From: Kryptolebias marmoratus
Lineage: Eukaryota > Chordata > Actinopteri > Cyprinodontiformes > Rivulidae
Length of the DNA stretch: 64,000 bases
Direction of reading: 5' to 3'
NCBI RefSeq assembly: GCF_001649575.2
Contig: NC_051445.1
Coordinates: 13,707,648-13,771,647, forward strand
The notes beneath the pieces are model-generated. The model did no database searches and was not told where the DNA came from. It saw only the letters and a list, made by a program, of their open reading frames with translations. Each line of letters opens with the position of its first letter. Position 1 is the first letter of the stretch. Made by a program: the position numbers and the translations under genes. This document shows, one piece after another, positions 46,891-58,564 of the stretch.

Positions 46891-47684
46891 CTACCTGCTG
46901 CAGATAGCTCTTTAAACAATCTCATGCCATGTCCACACGGAAACACATTTTTTTTTTATCTGTTGTTTTTAAAATATCTTCATAATGACATAATTTCTAG
47001 GAAAGTCTTCATCCGAATGCAAACATAGAAAACAACCCGAAACGCTGTAGTAACTATGCCGAGCCTGTGTGTGGCGCCGTAACGCCACCACATAAATGCA
47101 TCAAAAACAGGAAACAAGGCGTGGAGCGTGCTCAAAAAGCCTGCAGGCGTAAACACAGCAAGAAGAAGAGGTGCGCCCTCAGGTCAAAGGTCAGATTAGA
47201 GGTGGGGCTGTGAAAAGCATCGTTTTCAGATGACAGGGGTGACATTTTGTTCACTTTGGAATCAGAAAATTTACAGTTTCGGGGGGCTTCTGAAATACCA
47301 TTTTTTGAGCAGACGCAAAGGTAAAATCATTAAACAAAACAATCTTTCTGTTCCTGTGAGGACCACCCCTCAGTTTGGAGGAAAACAGGTTAGTTGACGA
47401 GCTAATAACTGCGTCACCAGCGGGGCCAAGAAGCCTCCAGTCCCCAGAAAGTCACGTTAACATTATTTTATAAACCTTCACATTGCCATCAGTTTCTAAT
47501 TACATGTATTTACGTCACACTTCCTGCAGGATTATCGCAGTATTTCTGCCCAAATGACCTCGTAACATGGACTAACGGCGGTGAAAAGCTTTTCAAAATC
47601 TTAAAAAGGCACTTTGGTTTTGGCCCGCTGCGACTAGTCTATTTTTCTCCAAAACCGAGGCAGTTCGAAGAGCTATCTGTTAAC
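46891..47684. mobile_element. Second full-length candidate of the TIR/MITE family
   Basis: The left end TGCAGATAGCTCTTTAAAC (about 46900-46919) and the right end GAGGCAGTTCGAAGAGCTAT (47657) are inverted relatives of each other and of the ends at 2961 and 3609. Inside is a nested hAT-like terminus, CATGTCCACACGGAAACAC at 46928, whose inverted relative GTCCCATGTGGACGGCCCC occurs at 9671. Confidence 0.5.
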
Positions 47685-49029
47685 TGTCCATGACGTTTGT
47701 TTTAGTCTCGAGGCATGTCGGAGAATCTTCTTGTCGCCACCTTGAATGTAAACGAGCAGGATTTAATGTGGATCTGAGGCTGCAGCCCGGCTTGAAGCCC
47801 TCTGTTGTGAGTTTGAAAACAGATCCGTTTCATAGTTTGGAGCTTGGGTTTTTTTGGCACACTTGGATATGATCTTTCAGTCTCGAGGCTCCTTTTTTTA
47901 AGAAATATTTTTGTCAGCAACATCTTGTAACTTTTTTTTTTTGTGTGTGTGTGTTACTTTTTGCGTCATCTAAGGCCACAAATGAAAAAGAACGAAGGAG
48001 AAGAGGAAAAAAGAAAAACGCAAACCCTTCTCGCCGAGGCGGGGGAACAATTCATGGTGGAGAGGAGACAAAAAGGTGTGCTCATATATGTGCTGCTTTT
48101 GAAGCAACTTGAAGGCATTTGGAGAGTTTGTTTTTTTGGGGGGCTTTTTTTTTCTTTCCACCCCTTCTTTTTCTTTTTTCTTTTTTTGAAATTGGCTTCA
48201 CAAGAAGGCGAGCTGTGAGCCTTCATCTCTGAATGAAAAGCATGTGGCTGGCATCCAGAACAGCGGGGTCTTTCAGCGTGGCCCCAGCAGACATCTGTTC
48301 CTGGTTTGTACAGCAGAAATCCTGGAGCAGGAGCGAGGGGCTGTGGTGGGAAGGAACGGGGGTGGGGGGGGAGGAGGAGGTGGAACTAGGGTTAGGTTGG
48401 AGTTTTTTTTAAAGTTTTCTTAAAAGTAAACGAGTGAGGGCTTCACTTCCCCTTCGCCTCACAGCTTCTTCATCGCCTTCAAAAATCAAAACGGTCCCTT
48501 TGGGTTTTTTTTTTGGTTTCTTTTAAATTTTATTTCCTGTTTGTTGCCGTTTGTTTGTCTCACTCTGCTGTCAGCGTCGACATCATCGCCTGTTCGCCTT
48601 CCCCACCTGTTCGCCGTGTGTGTGTGTGCTCGAGACGCTTGTTTTGGGCTCCCTCTTTCCATGCCCGCTCAAAGCGCCTCTGAGTCGGGGGCCGGGTCCC
48701 TCGGTGCGTCGGGGTCCGCGGGCGAAGAACTGACGGGCACAGGAGCGGTCTGTCCGGCCCGTCTCTAACGGAGGAAGGCCTTCGATTAGCAGAATAAATG
48801 TTTATTTTTCTGAGGATACTTAGACTGAAGTTCTTTGAAGCGTTTTGCTCTCTTTCACCCTAGATTCCCCAAAGGACTGGCGCTCATAAAAACCAAACAA
48901 AAAAAAGCTCACCATCAAAAGGAAGCAAAGACACAACAAGCATCGGGTCACAAGATTTAAGCACCAACCAGAGCCAGGCGCTCAGCTCAGTTATCACCCG
49001 CCGCCACAAAAAACAGGCGATCGTGTAAC

Positions 49030-49215
49030 TTTCTCTCAGTGTTCATTTGTCTGAAAGTCATGGTTGGATCTACAGCTGATCAGCTTTCAGACTCAAGATG
49101 GCTGCTTGATCTTAGCAAACACAAAATGCCTATAACATAGTCACTTTTCTAGATTATTGGGCTAAGATTTGGTGTGGTAGTAGCTGAGAGTCATCCCTTG
49201 TTCCTGTTTTGATCC
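49030..49215 (+). repeat. Dispersed repeat family A, copy 10
   Basis: Plus orientation, diverged. It has GACTCAAGATGGCTGCTTGA, 'GGGCTAAGATTTGGTGTGGT' and 'AGTAGCTGAGAGTCATCCCT'. Confidence 0.7.
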
Positions 49216-49429
49216 TCTTAGTCACTTGATTTATAATTGATTTAGTGTTTATTTTACTGGATTTAGAGCTAAAAAATAATCAAATTGCTCTTAATCGGAA
49301 AATGCAGAATAGGCTTTACTTTAATATGGAAGCCTTGAAAAACAGAGACTTAAATGAAGAATAGCGTGGCTTGGTGAGCTTTGGGAGCTGCTGAGGGACT
49401 TCAAGTGAAGTTCCAGTTTTACTTCTGGT

Positions 49430-50150
49430 TCCACTAATATGGGTCACCTGAGAAGATTAGGAGAGTCGGTTCCTCTGAGTTCGAGGCCGTGGTTCTCAAC
49501 TGGGAACAGGTGGAATGCTCCCTCCGGGTCGGGAGTGAGTCTCTACCTTGTGGAGGAGTTCAAGTATCTGGGCATCTTGTTCCTGAGTGACGGTGGAACA
49601 GAGCGGGAGATGGATCTACGGATCGAGGCCTCGGCTGCAGTAATGAGGGCGCTGCTTCGGTCGGTTGTGGTGAAGAAAGAGTGCAGTTGAAAGGCAAACC
49701 ACTCGATTTAAAGGTCCGTCTACGTTCCAGCCCTCACCTGTGGTCATGAAGTTTGGATCATGAATGAAAGAACGAGATCCCAGATACAAGCGGCTGAAAT
49801 GAGCTTTCTTCGTAGGGTGGACAGGCTCAGCTTTAGAGATAAGATGAGGAGCTCCATCATCTGGGGGGAGCTCAGAGTAGAGCCGCTGCTCCTCCTCATC
49901 GAAAGGAGTCAGCTGAGGTGGTTCATCTGATTAGGACGCCTCCATTTGGAAGCATGTCCCACTGGGAAGAGACTTCAGGCGGACCCAGAATTCACTGGAG
50001 GGATTATATATCCTCTTTATTCTGGGAATGCCTTGGAGGAGCTGGAGAGAGTCTCTAGGGAGAGGGAGGTCTGGGTTTCCCTCCTGGACCTGTTGCCTTG
50101 GCAACTCGACCACAGAGAAGCGGTGGAAGATCGATAAATGGATTGATGAG
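49430..50150 (+). mobile_element. Decayed non-LTR retrotransposon 3' end (RTE/Rex-like)
   Basis: The plus strand encodes the C-terminal part of a LINE reverse-transcriptase protein, broken by stops and frameshifts. Readable pieces are VEEFKYLGILFLSDGGTERE, then MRALLRSVVVKKE, 'ERTRSQIQAAEMSFLRRV' and 'VEPLLLLIERSQLRW'. It ends near an ATAAATGGATTGATGA tail. It lies in nkd2 intron 3 and is 5' truncated, as is usual for LINE insertions. The exact clade is uncertain. Confidence 0.75.
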
Positions 50151-50784
50151 GAGATTACCAGATTTGTGTTCAGGTTATCTGAACACGGTGCAGAAACTAC
50201 AGAATCAGCTGAAAGACGCCTGTCAGGGCTCGTCCAGTGGTGGCCAGCAGTTCCTCTAAACTTGATTACATAATTAAATCGATTTGTTTTAATATCAGTC
50301 TTCCAGTGAGGAAACGTGAAGCCGCTCTGCCACAGATACCTGCTTCTCTCGATGTCTGCCTTCAGTGCCCGCCGTACAGGCCAGGCAGGAGTAGCTCCGC
50401 TTCCTCTGGCTGGATGAAAATAAAAATTTAGGTCAGACAGAAATGAGCAAATAATTCAGCAAGAACAGTGGTGCAACGATTGCAGCGCGTTTACAATCCT
50501 ACCGAGGAGGAGTGATTAGCCCTCTGAGCAAACTAGAAAGGCTTCTTTTTGAAGACAAAATATTTAAAAAAAAAGATTTTTATTACTGCCTCTGATGCTG
50601 TCAAGTGCTGTTGCTCCATCATTCCACCTCTAGTTAGCTTCAAGCCTATTTTAACAGATTGAATCAACCTGAGAAAGATCTGAGGCAGTTTTAAGAAGAC
50701 CTTTTTTTATGGTTGACCCCTCAGAGTAGTTATGTTTTCATTATATTAGAATTTTTCTTAGACTTGATGACCAAAAGTAGGTAA

Positions 50785-50985
50785 AGTGTTTGTATGTTCC
50801 CCTTGTGCCGGGGGAGGCTTGAATTTTCCTTTGGGTACTCCCAAAATCATGCATGTTAGGTCTATTGATGACTCCAGATTGATCTCCGTTGGCCCTGTGA
50901 CGGACTGGCAGTCTGTCCAGGTGAACCTCCCGCTTGGACAAAGATGGACTCGGACTCCTCTGAGACCCTGACCTCGACGAAGCGA
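50785..50985 (+). mobile_element. Teleost LINE/SINE-tail-type repeat fragment
   Basis: The phrases 'ATCATGCATGTTAGGTCTAT', 'CTGTGACGGACTGGCAGTCT' and 'GTCCAGGTGAACCTCCCGC' match, with decay, a very common fish interspersed repeat. No coding frame is present. Confidence 0.6.
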
Positions 50986-52608
50986 GAACCGGAAATGAAT
51001 CCCTGACGATATCTCTTCGAGAGTAAAGCTCATCCCTTTCGTTTTGAATGGATTCCATTTGGCACCGACCCTAAAGTTTAGCTTGAGTTGATGTATTTGC
51101 CTCTAAATCTCCCTCAGTTGAACTCGATGCTTCACCAATACCTTGGAGCACTTTTAACGCAGGGATAAATTTCTGTTCCCCGCTTTAACCCAATAACCAA
51201 CACTGTAATCTCCAGTTCACGGCTCCTTGTCAAGAAATACCACTGCACTGACATCATACGACGTTACACAGGAAGCAAATGTTATGTTTGAGGCTCCCGT
51301 GTTCCTCCTCAGGATTCACACTTTGAGCCGCCGTACCTGGATCTGTTCCTTCACTTTCACTCGCGATGCTTGAAGTGCAACGTGCGAAAACGTCCACGTT
51401 TTCAAGCGTCTTTCCTGTCCAGGCTCGATCGAACCAATTAGCCGGCACAGCTGTCAACTCACGTTCTCGTTCTCGGTGCTCAGACAAGCAAAAGCATCTA
51501 TTGGCTTGGGTTAAATACTCCCTAACGTGTTGTAGTGTTTGTAAGTGTGTGAGCGTACCTCGGCAAGACTCGTCAGAGACGGTTTTATCGGCCCTCAGTA
51601 TGAAATAAATACTGGTCCTCAACCTTCTCTTATGGTTACGCTGTCGTACCGTAGCAGCATTTTCAACAGTTGGTCGTACTTGGTGCCGTACAAATGAATT
51701 AAACTTCCTCCTGCGGCTCAAAGGAGAGCAGAGTTTAATAAGACGAGAGGGAAGACACGCAGAAAATGAAGCCGTTTGCCTTCAGAAATATCTCAGAGCC
51801 TCGTCATCGCCACTTTGAAGTCACTTCCTGTCTCTGCTGTCAGGATATTTGCGAGATATCCGTCCGTGCGCTTCAGACAGTTCGGTGTAGTTTTACGAGG
51901 TGGGGGGGTAGGTAGATGAGAACAAGGGTTGCATCACTTGTGCGATATATTACCGCCGCCCAATTGGAGTCCACGCCACGATCTCAGTGACCAGCGTGTG
52001 GACCAGACAGCAGGTGGACCTCACTTCAACACCATCACCACCCCCCGGAGGCAGTCCCAGCGTGGGTCAAACCCGCCCCGTGTGTTGACTCCCGCTTCCC
52101 TGCCAGGGGAAAGAAAATACCTGAAACACGCTGACAGTTTTTGGCAAAGGCTGCTTGGATCGGAGCGCCTGTTTGATCTGGCGCTCCCCAGGCCAAGCAA
52201 AACACTGCGAGACTCAAAGGTTATTACTTTTTACGGGGTTTCCGCGAGGCATTAAAAGTCATTAAGTTAATTTAGCTAAATTCAAGGCCTTAAATGGCAT
52301 TAAAAAGCATTCAATTCGAATCTCAGTGGCATTAAAAAAAATTCATTAGCTTTCAAGAAAAAAGATCCGGGTTAGGGTATTTCGGTTATGAATTATTGCC
52401 GTCATGGACACAGTGGTGATTGTTTGTGGCTGTTCGGTGCGCAGCTGTTTGAGGGAAAACATGACGAAAGCATCAGGAGCAGAGACAAAAGAGGGAAATG
52501 TAAACTCCAGCTAAAGTGGCCGGAAGACCAGATAGCTGCAGCCTGCCGAGGGTCGGGCAAAGAGGGATTTTGCAGCGTTTGTACAAAAAAAAAGAAATAA
52601 AAGTTTGG

Positions 52609-52965
52609 GCGCCATGTAGCATGTTTACAGCAGCTCTCCTTGAGATGGCCCCCCATCACCGAGAGCCTTTCAGAGACACCATCTGCTTTAAAAAGTAGCT
52701 TTCTCACAAAGAAAACTCGGTCTTCTGAGGCTCAGGGTTGTTTTATGATATATTGCTGCTCAGTCGCTTTTAAAGATCGCCAGGAAGTTGGGAAATCAAA
52801 TGGAAACCTGTGTTGTTGTTGTTTTTAAATAACAGCAAAATTCACGTGTATCGCAGCTCGGCAGCTCCTTCTCCAAAACCACCACCTACTTCTCTGTGTT
52901 GATAGGGGCCCGACTGATCCCATCACACCAGAAATGCCAGTGTATCAGAATATTTTAACCCCCCC
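52609..52965 (+). repeat. Duplicated non-coding block, copy 1
   Basis: It shares long near-identical stretches with 55877-56280, for example GAGAGCCTTTCAGAGACACC, 'TATCGCAGCTCGGCAGCTCC' and 'ACCTACTTCTCTGTGTTGAT'. Same orientation, about 3.3 kb apart. Confidence 0.85.
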
Positions 52966-53635
52966 CCCCTACAAGGGAGACATCTATCCCTCCAGTAATT
53001 GTTTGTGTTCATGTCAACTCATCCTTACCTGATTGGAACTGTTGACGTATCGCACCAGCGGCTGAAAATGATCGCATTTTAAAGAAAATGACTCTTAATT
53101 TGTGTTTATTAAGTGGCTCAGAATGATCTCCTTCAGTAGCACGTTATTATAGACAGCATATCGTAGCCTATGACACATTTTTTACCTTTTAAATAATCTA
53201 ACAAAACGGTGGAAAAAAACCTCCTCCTGCAGAGCAGCGCCTCCCCTCGCGAGGAGAGCAGGACGAGCCACCAGAACAGACCATAATATCAGACTGATCT
53301 GTCTGCCACAGGCTGGTGTTCAACCATCGTGCTTCAGAAATATGTCCAAATGTGCTTTGTTTATATTCTACCAATTAACATCAGCCGACCCACCTAAACC
53401 ACAACTGAATGTCTGTAATAATTAAAAAACCCGCCACAGAAAGAGCTTTACAGTTTCATTAGAATCACAGCTCTGTGACCTTTTTGCACACTTTTATAAA
53501 AATGCAAACAGCAACACCAGCGACTAAAACAGGTAATTTATCATAAAACTTCAATGCAAAATGGGTCAAACTTTACAGTGGAGTGCAGTAAATGTTTTCA
53601 ACTACAAACAAATGAAATGAAAGTGATCTATGATT

Positions 53636-53880
53636 GCGCAGTGCGCCAGTGGCTCAGGAGGTAGGGGTTCGTCCTGTAACCGGTGGGTTGCCGGTTCATC
53701 TGAGCTGCATCTGTCTCTGCTGGTCACCCGCCTTGCCTGCTGGTGGCGGTCAGAGGTGATGGCGGCCTCACTTCGGTCAGCCTGCTGCAATGTGTGGATG
53801 AATGACTGGTTGTGGTGTGAAGCACTTTGGGGACCTTGGACTGGACAAAGAGCAGCATATCGTACTATTATTACTATTTA
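53636..53880 (+). mobile_element. tRNA-derived SINE
   Basis: The head resembles a tRNA: CAGTGGCTCAGGAGGTAGGG (A-box region) followed by GGTTGCCGGTTCATCTG (B-box region). The body phrases CCTTGCCTGCTGGTGGCGGT and 'GAAGCACTTTGGGGACCTTG' are typical of a widespread fish SINE. It ends in an AT-rich tail. Confidence 0.8.
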
Positions 53881-54958
53881 CCACTATTTACCACTGTATG
53901 GACCTACGATGAATGATGCTTTTGACCCATCCCGTGTGAGATACACACAGGTGGAGCAGCAGCTGTTTAATCACCCAAGGGGGGTTAGGTGCCTTGCTCA
54001 AAGACACCCTGATATATGGGCATGGCAGGGAATCGAGCCTGCGACTTTCTGGTCCCAAGACGGCCTCCCTAAGTAAAGTTTCTTTTTTTCTTCTTTTTGT
54101 TTGAATTATTGGTAGTATGGAGGGCAGAGTTAGAAATGGAAGGAAAAGCTTACGAACTAGGACCCTTGACTTTATCCTCTTCAGTGAACGTGTTCTAGTT
54201 CATGCATTCACTGTTGATTGTATAAAAAGTGGCATTTAAGAAAAACGTGCACTTCATGCAGTCACCGTCGATGGGATTAAAGGGCATTCAATTTGATTGG
54301 CTGGTTTCTGCAGAAACCCCGTTTTTAAGCGTGTAATGTGTGTTTCTGCGTGAACCCCCGTTCCTTTCCAAGTGGACTTCATTTCACAGGCCTTAAACCT
54401 TCCAGGGGAATCTGACACTGTTGTTTGTGTTCCTGTTTTCTGCCTTTTCTAACCGATGTTCATCGGCTGCGATGGTCAGGTGTTACAATCAGCAGCTTTA
54501 GATGTGAAGATGTCGATGTTTTAAATATTTGCAGACTGGGGAAAAAAAAAAAAAAAGGACTGAGGTTTGGCTTGTTTGCTCAAAGAGGACGGGGGTTGGG
54601 GAGGGATTCCTCCTTTCGCACAGGAGCGTTATCTGTTAACTTCAGCCAGTGGAAACTTGAGGTCGTCTCCTTATAGACGTGTATACATGTTACACAAAAC
54701 TAACAGAGGAAAGCTAAATAAGAGAGGGCAGAACGGCTCCAAGTGTTAAGCATTAATACTCCTGCTGTTCTTGTTCGAGAGAGAGAGAAATAAAACTCTT
54801 GGAAAGACGGAGGAAATGGAAACGTAGAGATTTATGGTAAACCGTCGACTCATCTGTGAATATTTCACTTCAGTTCAGGTAACAACTTAGGGGTTTCCTG
54901 AACCCCTGCATCAGTTTGAAGTTGCTTTTTCCTGCTTAAAATCGTGCTTAAGCTACGG

Positions 54959-55110
54959 GAGTACACTATATGTCCAAAGGTGTTTGCTCACCCGTCACTG
55001 TATTCAGGTGTTCCGATCACTTCCATGACCACAGGTGTCCAGAAATGCCTGGTTTGCCTTTCTTTTACATGTCCAAAGGGACTGGGACACCCTTCCACCC
55101 TCAATGTGAA
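54959..55110 (+). mobile_element. Tc1/mariner-like terminal fragment
   Basis: It starts AGTACACTATATGTCCAAAG, then 'CAGGTGTTCCGATCACTTCC', which matches the 5' end of a common fish Tc1-like element. The transposase region is missing. Confidence 0.65.
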
Positions 55111-55876
55111 CAGAAGCGTAAGGAGAGCTGGTGTCGTTCAGTTTGGTTTTTAAGATCAGCTTTGCAGAAGAAAAAACAAAAAAGTGGAATTTAGGGCAAT
55201 AGATGAATTCACAAGTCAATACATTTTCCGTAGGGTCCATATATTCCAGGTGTTGTACGGGCCGTGTCAACCCGAAGCCGGCCCATGATGAGTCTGCCTG
55301 TTCTGCCTTCCCCTCTCCGGGACCCCAGGCCTGCACATGTGTGGGTATCGCTGTTCCTCAGCTCATAAAACCCTTACAGTCACATCTGAAAGTGGTTAGC
55401 TGCTCGAAACGCACGAGCAGCTTCAAAGCCTGGACCCGAGTTCTACAGACGCAGCGCAGAGCGGGCCTTTTTCTTTTCCCCCTTCCTTCAGCACAAAACA
55501 TTCCTCACCAAAACGGGCCGCAGACCGTGGCGTTTGTTCCACGGACCTGTTCCCGTCATCTAAAAAACCCCTCGGGTTGGGTCTCCACTCAAAAGGACGG
55601 GAGTTACCTTTTTTTTTCTTTTTTTTTTTTTTACCGGAGGATTTAATTTGAAGGGGAAGATAATTGTCGGAGGAGCTCGGCGGCTCATCTGTGTTGGGTT
55701 TACACCCAGACACCTTTTGTGTTCCTTCTATATGTGACAGGAAAGGGAGGGAGAGGATGAAACCCCTGCTGAAAGAGGCCTCTGTTCTCATTTCCTCTGA
55801 AGGCAGCCCTCTTTTCTTCACCCTCCCTTCCTCCTTCCCCCAAAGCCCGTCCACTTCAAACGCTGACCTGGCCCTA

Positions 55877-56280
55877 TGTGCCATGTAACGTGTTTACCTA
55901 AAGGCTCATTTCAAATAAACAGCAGCTCTCCTTGAGATGCCCCCCTTCCCCCTCCCCTCCAATCACTGAGAGCCTTTCAGAGACACCATCTGCTCCGAAA
56001 AGGAGATCCGTCACAAAGAAAACTCTGTCTTCTTAAGCTCAGTGTTGTTTTATCATACATTGCTGCTCAGTCACTTTTTTTTCTGACAGGAAAACGTGTC
56101 AGAAATTGTTTGTGGGGGTGGGGAAATACGAGCCTTCATTTGCAAAAACGACAACACCAAAATTTGCGCGTATCGCAGCTCGGCAGCTCCTCTGTAACCA
56201 ACCACCTACTTCTCTGTGTTGATAGGGGCCCGACTGATCCTATCACGTCAGAAATGCCAGTGTATCAGAATATTTTGAAC
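55877..56280 (+). repeat. Duplicated non-coding block, copy 2
   Basis: Direct copy of 52609-52965 with small insertions (a C-rich stretch near 55940 and a spacer near 56090). The distal third, from TATCGCAGCTCGGCAGCTCC to the CCAGTGTATCAGAATATTTT end, is the best preserved. Confidence 0.85.
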
Positions 56281-58486
56281 TCTTTCCACCCCCCAGCCAC
56301 CCTGCCGTCACATGCTCAGCTCTCAGAGCCGCTCTCTCATGGCAGCGCCTGATTATCTCCCGGCTTCCAGGGTATTAGTGCACATCAGCACTCTCTTGCT
56401 TTTTGAAGCCTAAATCCTCTCTCAAGAGAAGTTTTTATCAGACGTCAAGTGTCACGCAGAGTGCCTCAAGTGGACCGGCGCTAGACGCTCCTGTGTGATA
56501 AAAAGGAAAAAAAGGCTCCAAATGGCTTTTTTCATTTTTTTTATTTTCAGGGTTCGTGGAGATGAGATGGACTGGAGAAGCCAAAGTGTTTAAGTGGTCG
56601 GCAGCCTCGAAGATCGCAGCTGCCGACCTCTGCTCGCTCTGCTGCTGCAGAACTTTTTTAAAAAACAGAAAAATGAAGCTGGAGCTGAAGATGGAGGTGG
56701 GGCTGAGCTGAGCTGCCCCCTCCGCGCCGCAGCCTTTTTTGATCTCTGCTTGTGCCATGGATGAATTACGTTTCAGAATTTCGCACCAGGGTAGCGGCGT
56801 TTCAGGCTCGCAGCGAGCCCGTCGGGTCGTGGAGGAGCCCGTCGAGTGGATGGAGGATGGATGAAATAGTTTCGTCAGCTGCGGCCTCGTCCCCCCCCCG
56901 GTTTGGCAGGTTTTTATGTGCCACTGTGAAAAAAAAAGAAAAACACATCAGATTTTTGAACTTTGAAGCTTTTAGATTAAGGTCTGGTTTCTATCATTGC
57001 TATTTCCTCACACTATTTATTTTCTTATTCTTGACCCAAATAGATATTATTTTAAGGCGAATAATTTTAGCTCTCGAGCTTTTCCAGGAGTTCGGTGCGC
57101 ATGAGTAATTTCTGCCGTTTTGCTTTCGCTTTCCCACACCTCGCTCTGTTCCTTTGTCGTCTCCTGCTTTTCTTCATGGGAACATCCGTCTCGTACGCCA
57201 AAGTACTCCGAGCCGCTGGCCGTCTGGGCTGTGGTCCGTTTTACAGATCCGGGCTTCCTTCGGATCGTCTACACACCAAGAAAAGAAAAAGAAAGAAAAA
57301 GGCGAAGTCTCCTCTGCTTCCTGCGCCCAGCAAGGGGTGTATTTTTAGGAATCCTCAGCGCTGACCCCACGGCGACCTCCTGTCCAGTTCCAGGCCTGTG
57401 AGGAACTTCACAGCTTGGACTTAAGCCCCCTGCTCGCTCTCGGGCTGTTGAGAATTCCCGTGGTTCTTTGGGACCGGCGAACCCCGGCCGTCTGGAGGAG
57501 CCGGTGGCAGCGGGGCGGTCTGGGAGGGCGACGCTGCAGCCCGGGCAGACAGCAGACATTTAGCGGGACGGTGGATATTTAGCGCCAGAAATGCCGCCAC
57601 GGTTTGCGAAGCCAAGACTTTTTTTTTTTTAAAGGGTGGCCATAAGCCTCGAGTTCCTCACAGAGCCGAGGAACGGTACCGTTTGTGCAAACAAGTGGTG
57701 TCTGGGGACTGGAGGTTTTGGCAGACGAGGCTACAGCAGATGAGTTATTAGAGGCTCTGCCTGCCCGCTCGCCCTCGTGTGATGCATCCTACTTCACTCG
57801 CTGTGTACTTTGGCTTCCTCCGTCCTTCGAGGCCGAATCCCCCTCCAAAGAGTTTTTTTTTTAACGCAGCAAAGAGTAGAGCATAACAGCCATCCGTCTC
57901 CGTTTCTCCAGCATGCCTCGGAGATGAGTGTGCTGAGAGTTCACGCCACATTGCTGGCTGATTGGTTACGGCTGCGTAAGCGCCTCGTTTTTGCGGTCGC
58001 CTGTATGCGTCTGCGCTTCCCTTCCTCTGTTCGTTGCCCACAGGGAGCGGTAACCATTGGACTGTGGAGGTGGTGGTTTTGACCCCGGACATGTTCTTCT
58101 CCTGCTGGAAGGGGTGTTGAGGGGAAACCAGAGGGCAGGTCTTTCAGTTTGCCCCGCAGATTCAAATGAGCAAACCCTCAAAGTAACGTCTACACCACCG
58201 AACCAGAAAACTCTGGAATGGCCATCTTGACAAGAACGTCACCACACTACAGACTTGTAGTGCACTCGGTGTCAGACTCTTGTGTCTCAAACATTTTGAA
58301 AAGTTAAATCCTGAAACAACTAGTCAAGCCTCTCGAACTGTCCTGTCCTGTGCAATTAAAGGCTGCATCAATAAAATGGTCACACAGCATAGATTGCTGA
58401 TGTCTGTTTGGTCCCTTGTCTTGGTCTGACAAACAATAAACAACAACATAAAAACTGACTAAGATACAGATTAATTTGCATGGCCA

Positions 58487-58564
58487 ATCAGGTGTGTTGG
58501 AGCAGAGGAACAAGTAAAACCTGCAAGATGGTGGCCCTCGAGGACCACGATCGACTACCCCTGG
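58487..58564. repeat. Fragment of the 4261-type palindromic repeat
   Basis: CAGGTGTGTTGGAGCAGAGG followed by GGTGGCCCTCGAGGACCACG matches one half of the element at 4261-4498. Confidence 0.5.

Larger units (their letters stand above)
52235..54322. mobile_element. Candidate hAT-like DNA transposon, about 2.1 kb, with nested insertions
   Basis: The left end ACGGGGTTTCCGC (52235-52247) and the right end GCAGAAACCCCGT (54310-54322) are inverted copies with one mismatch. Subterminal GCATTCAATTCGAA and GCATTCAATTTGATT recur at both sides. No intact transposase was found. A tRNA-type SINE (53636-53880) and one copy of a duplicated block (52609-52965) lie between the ends. Confidence 0.5.
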
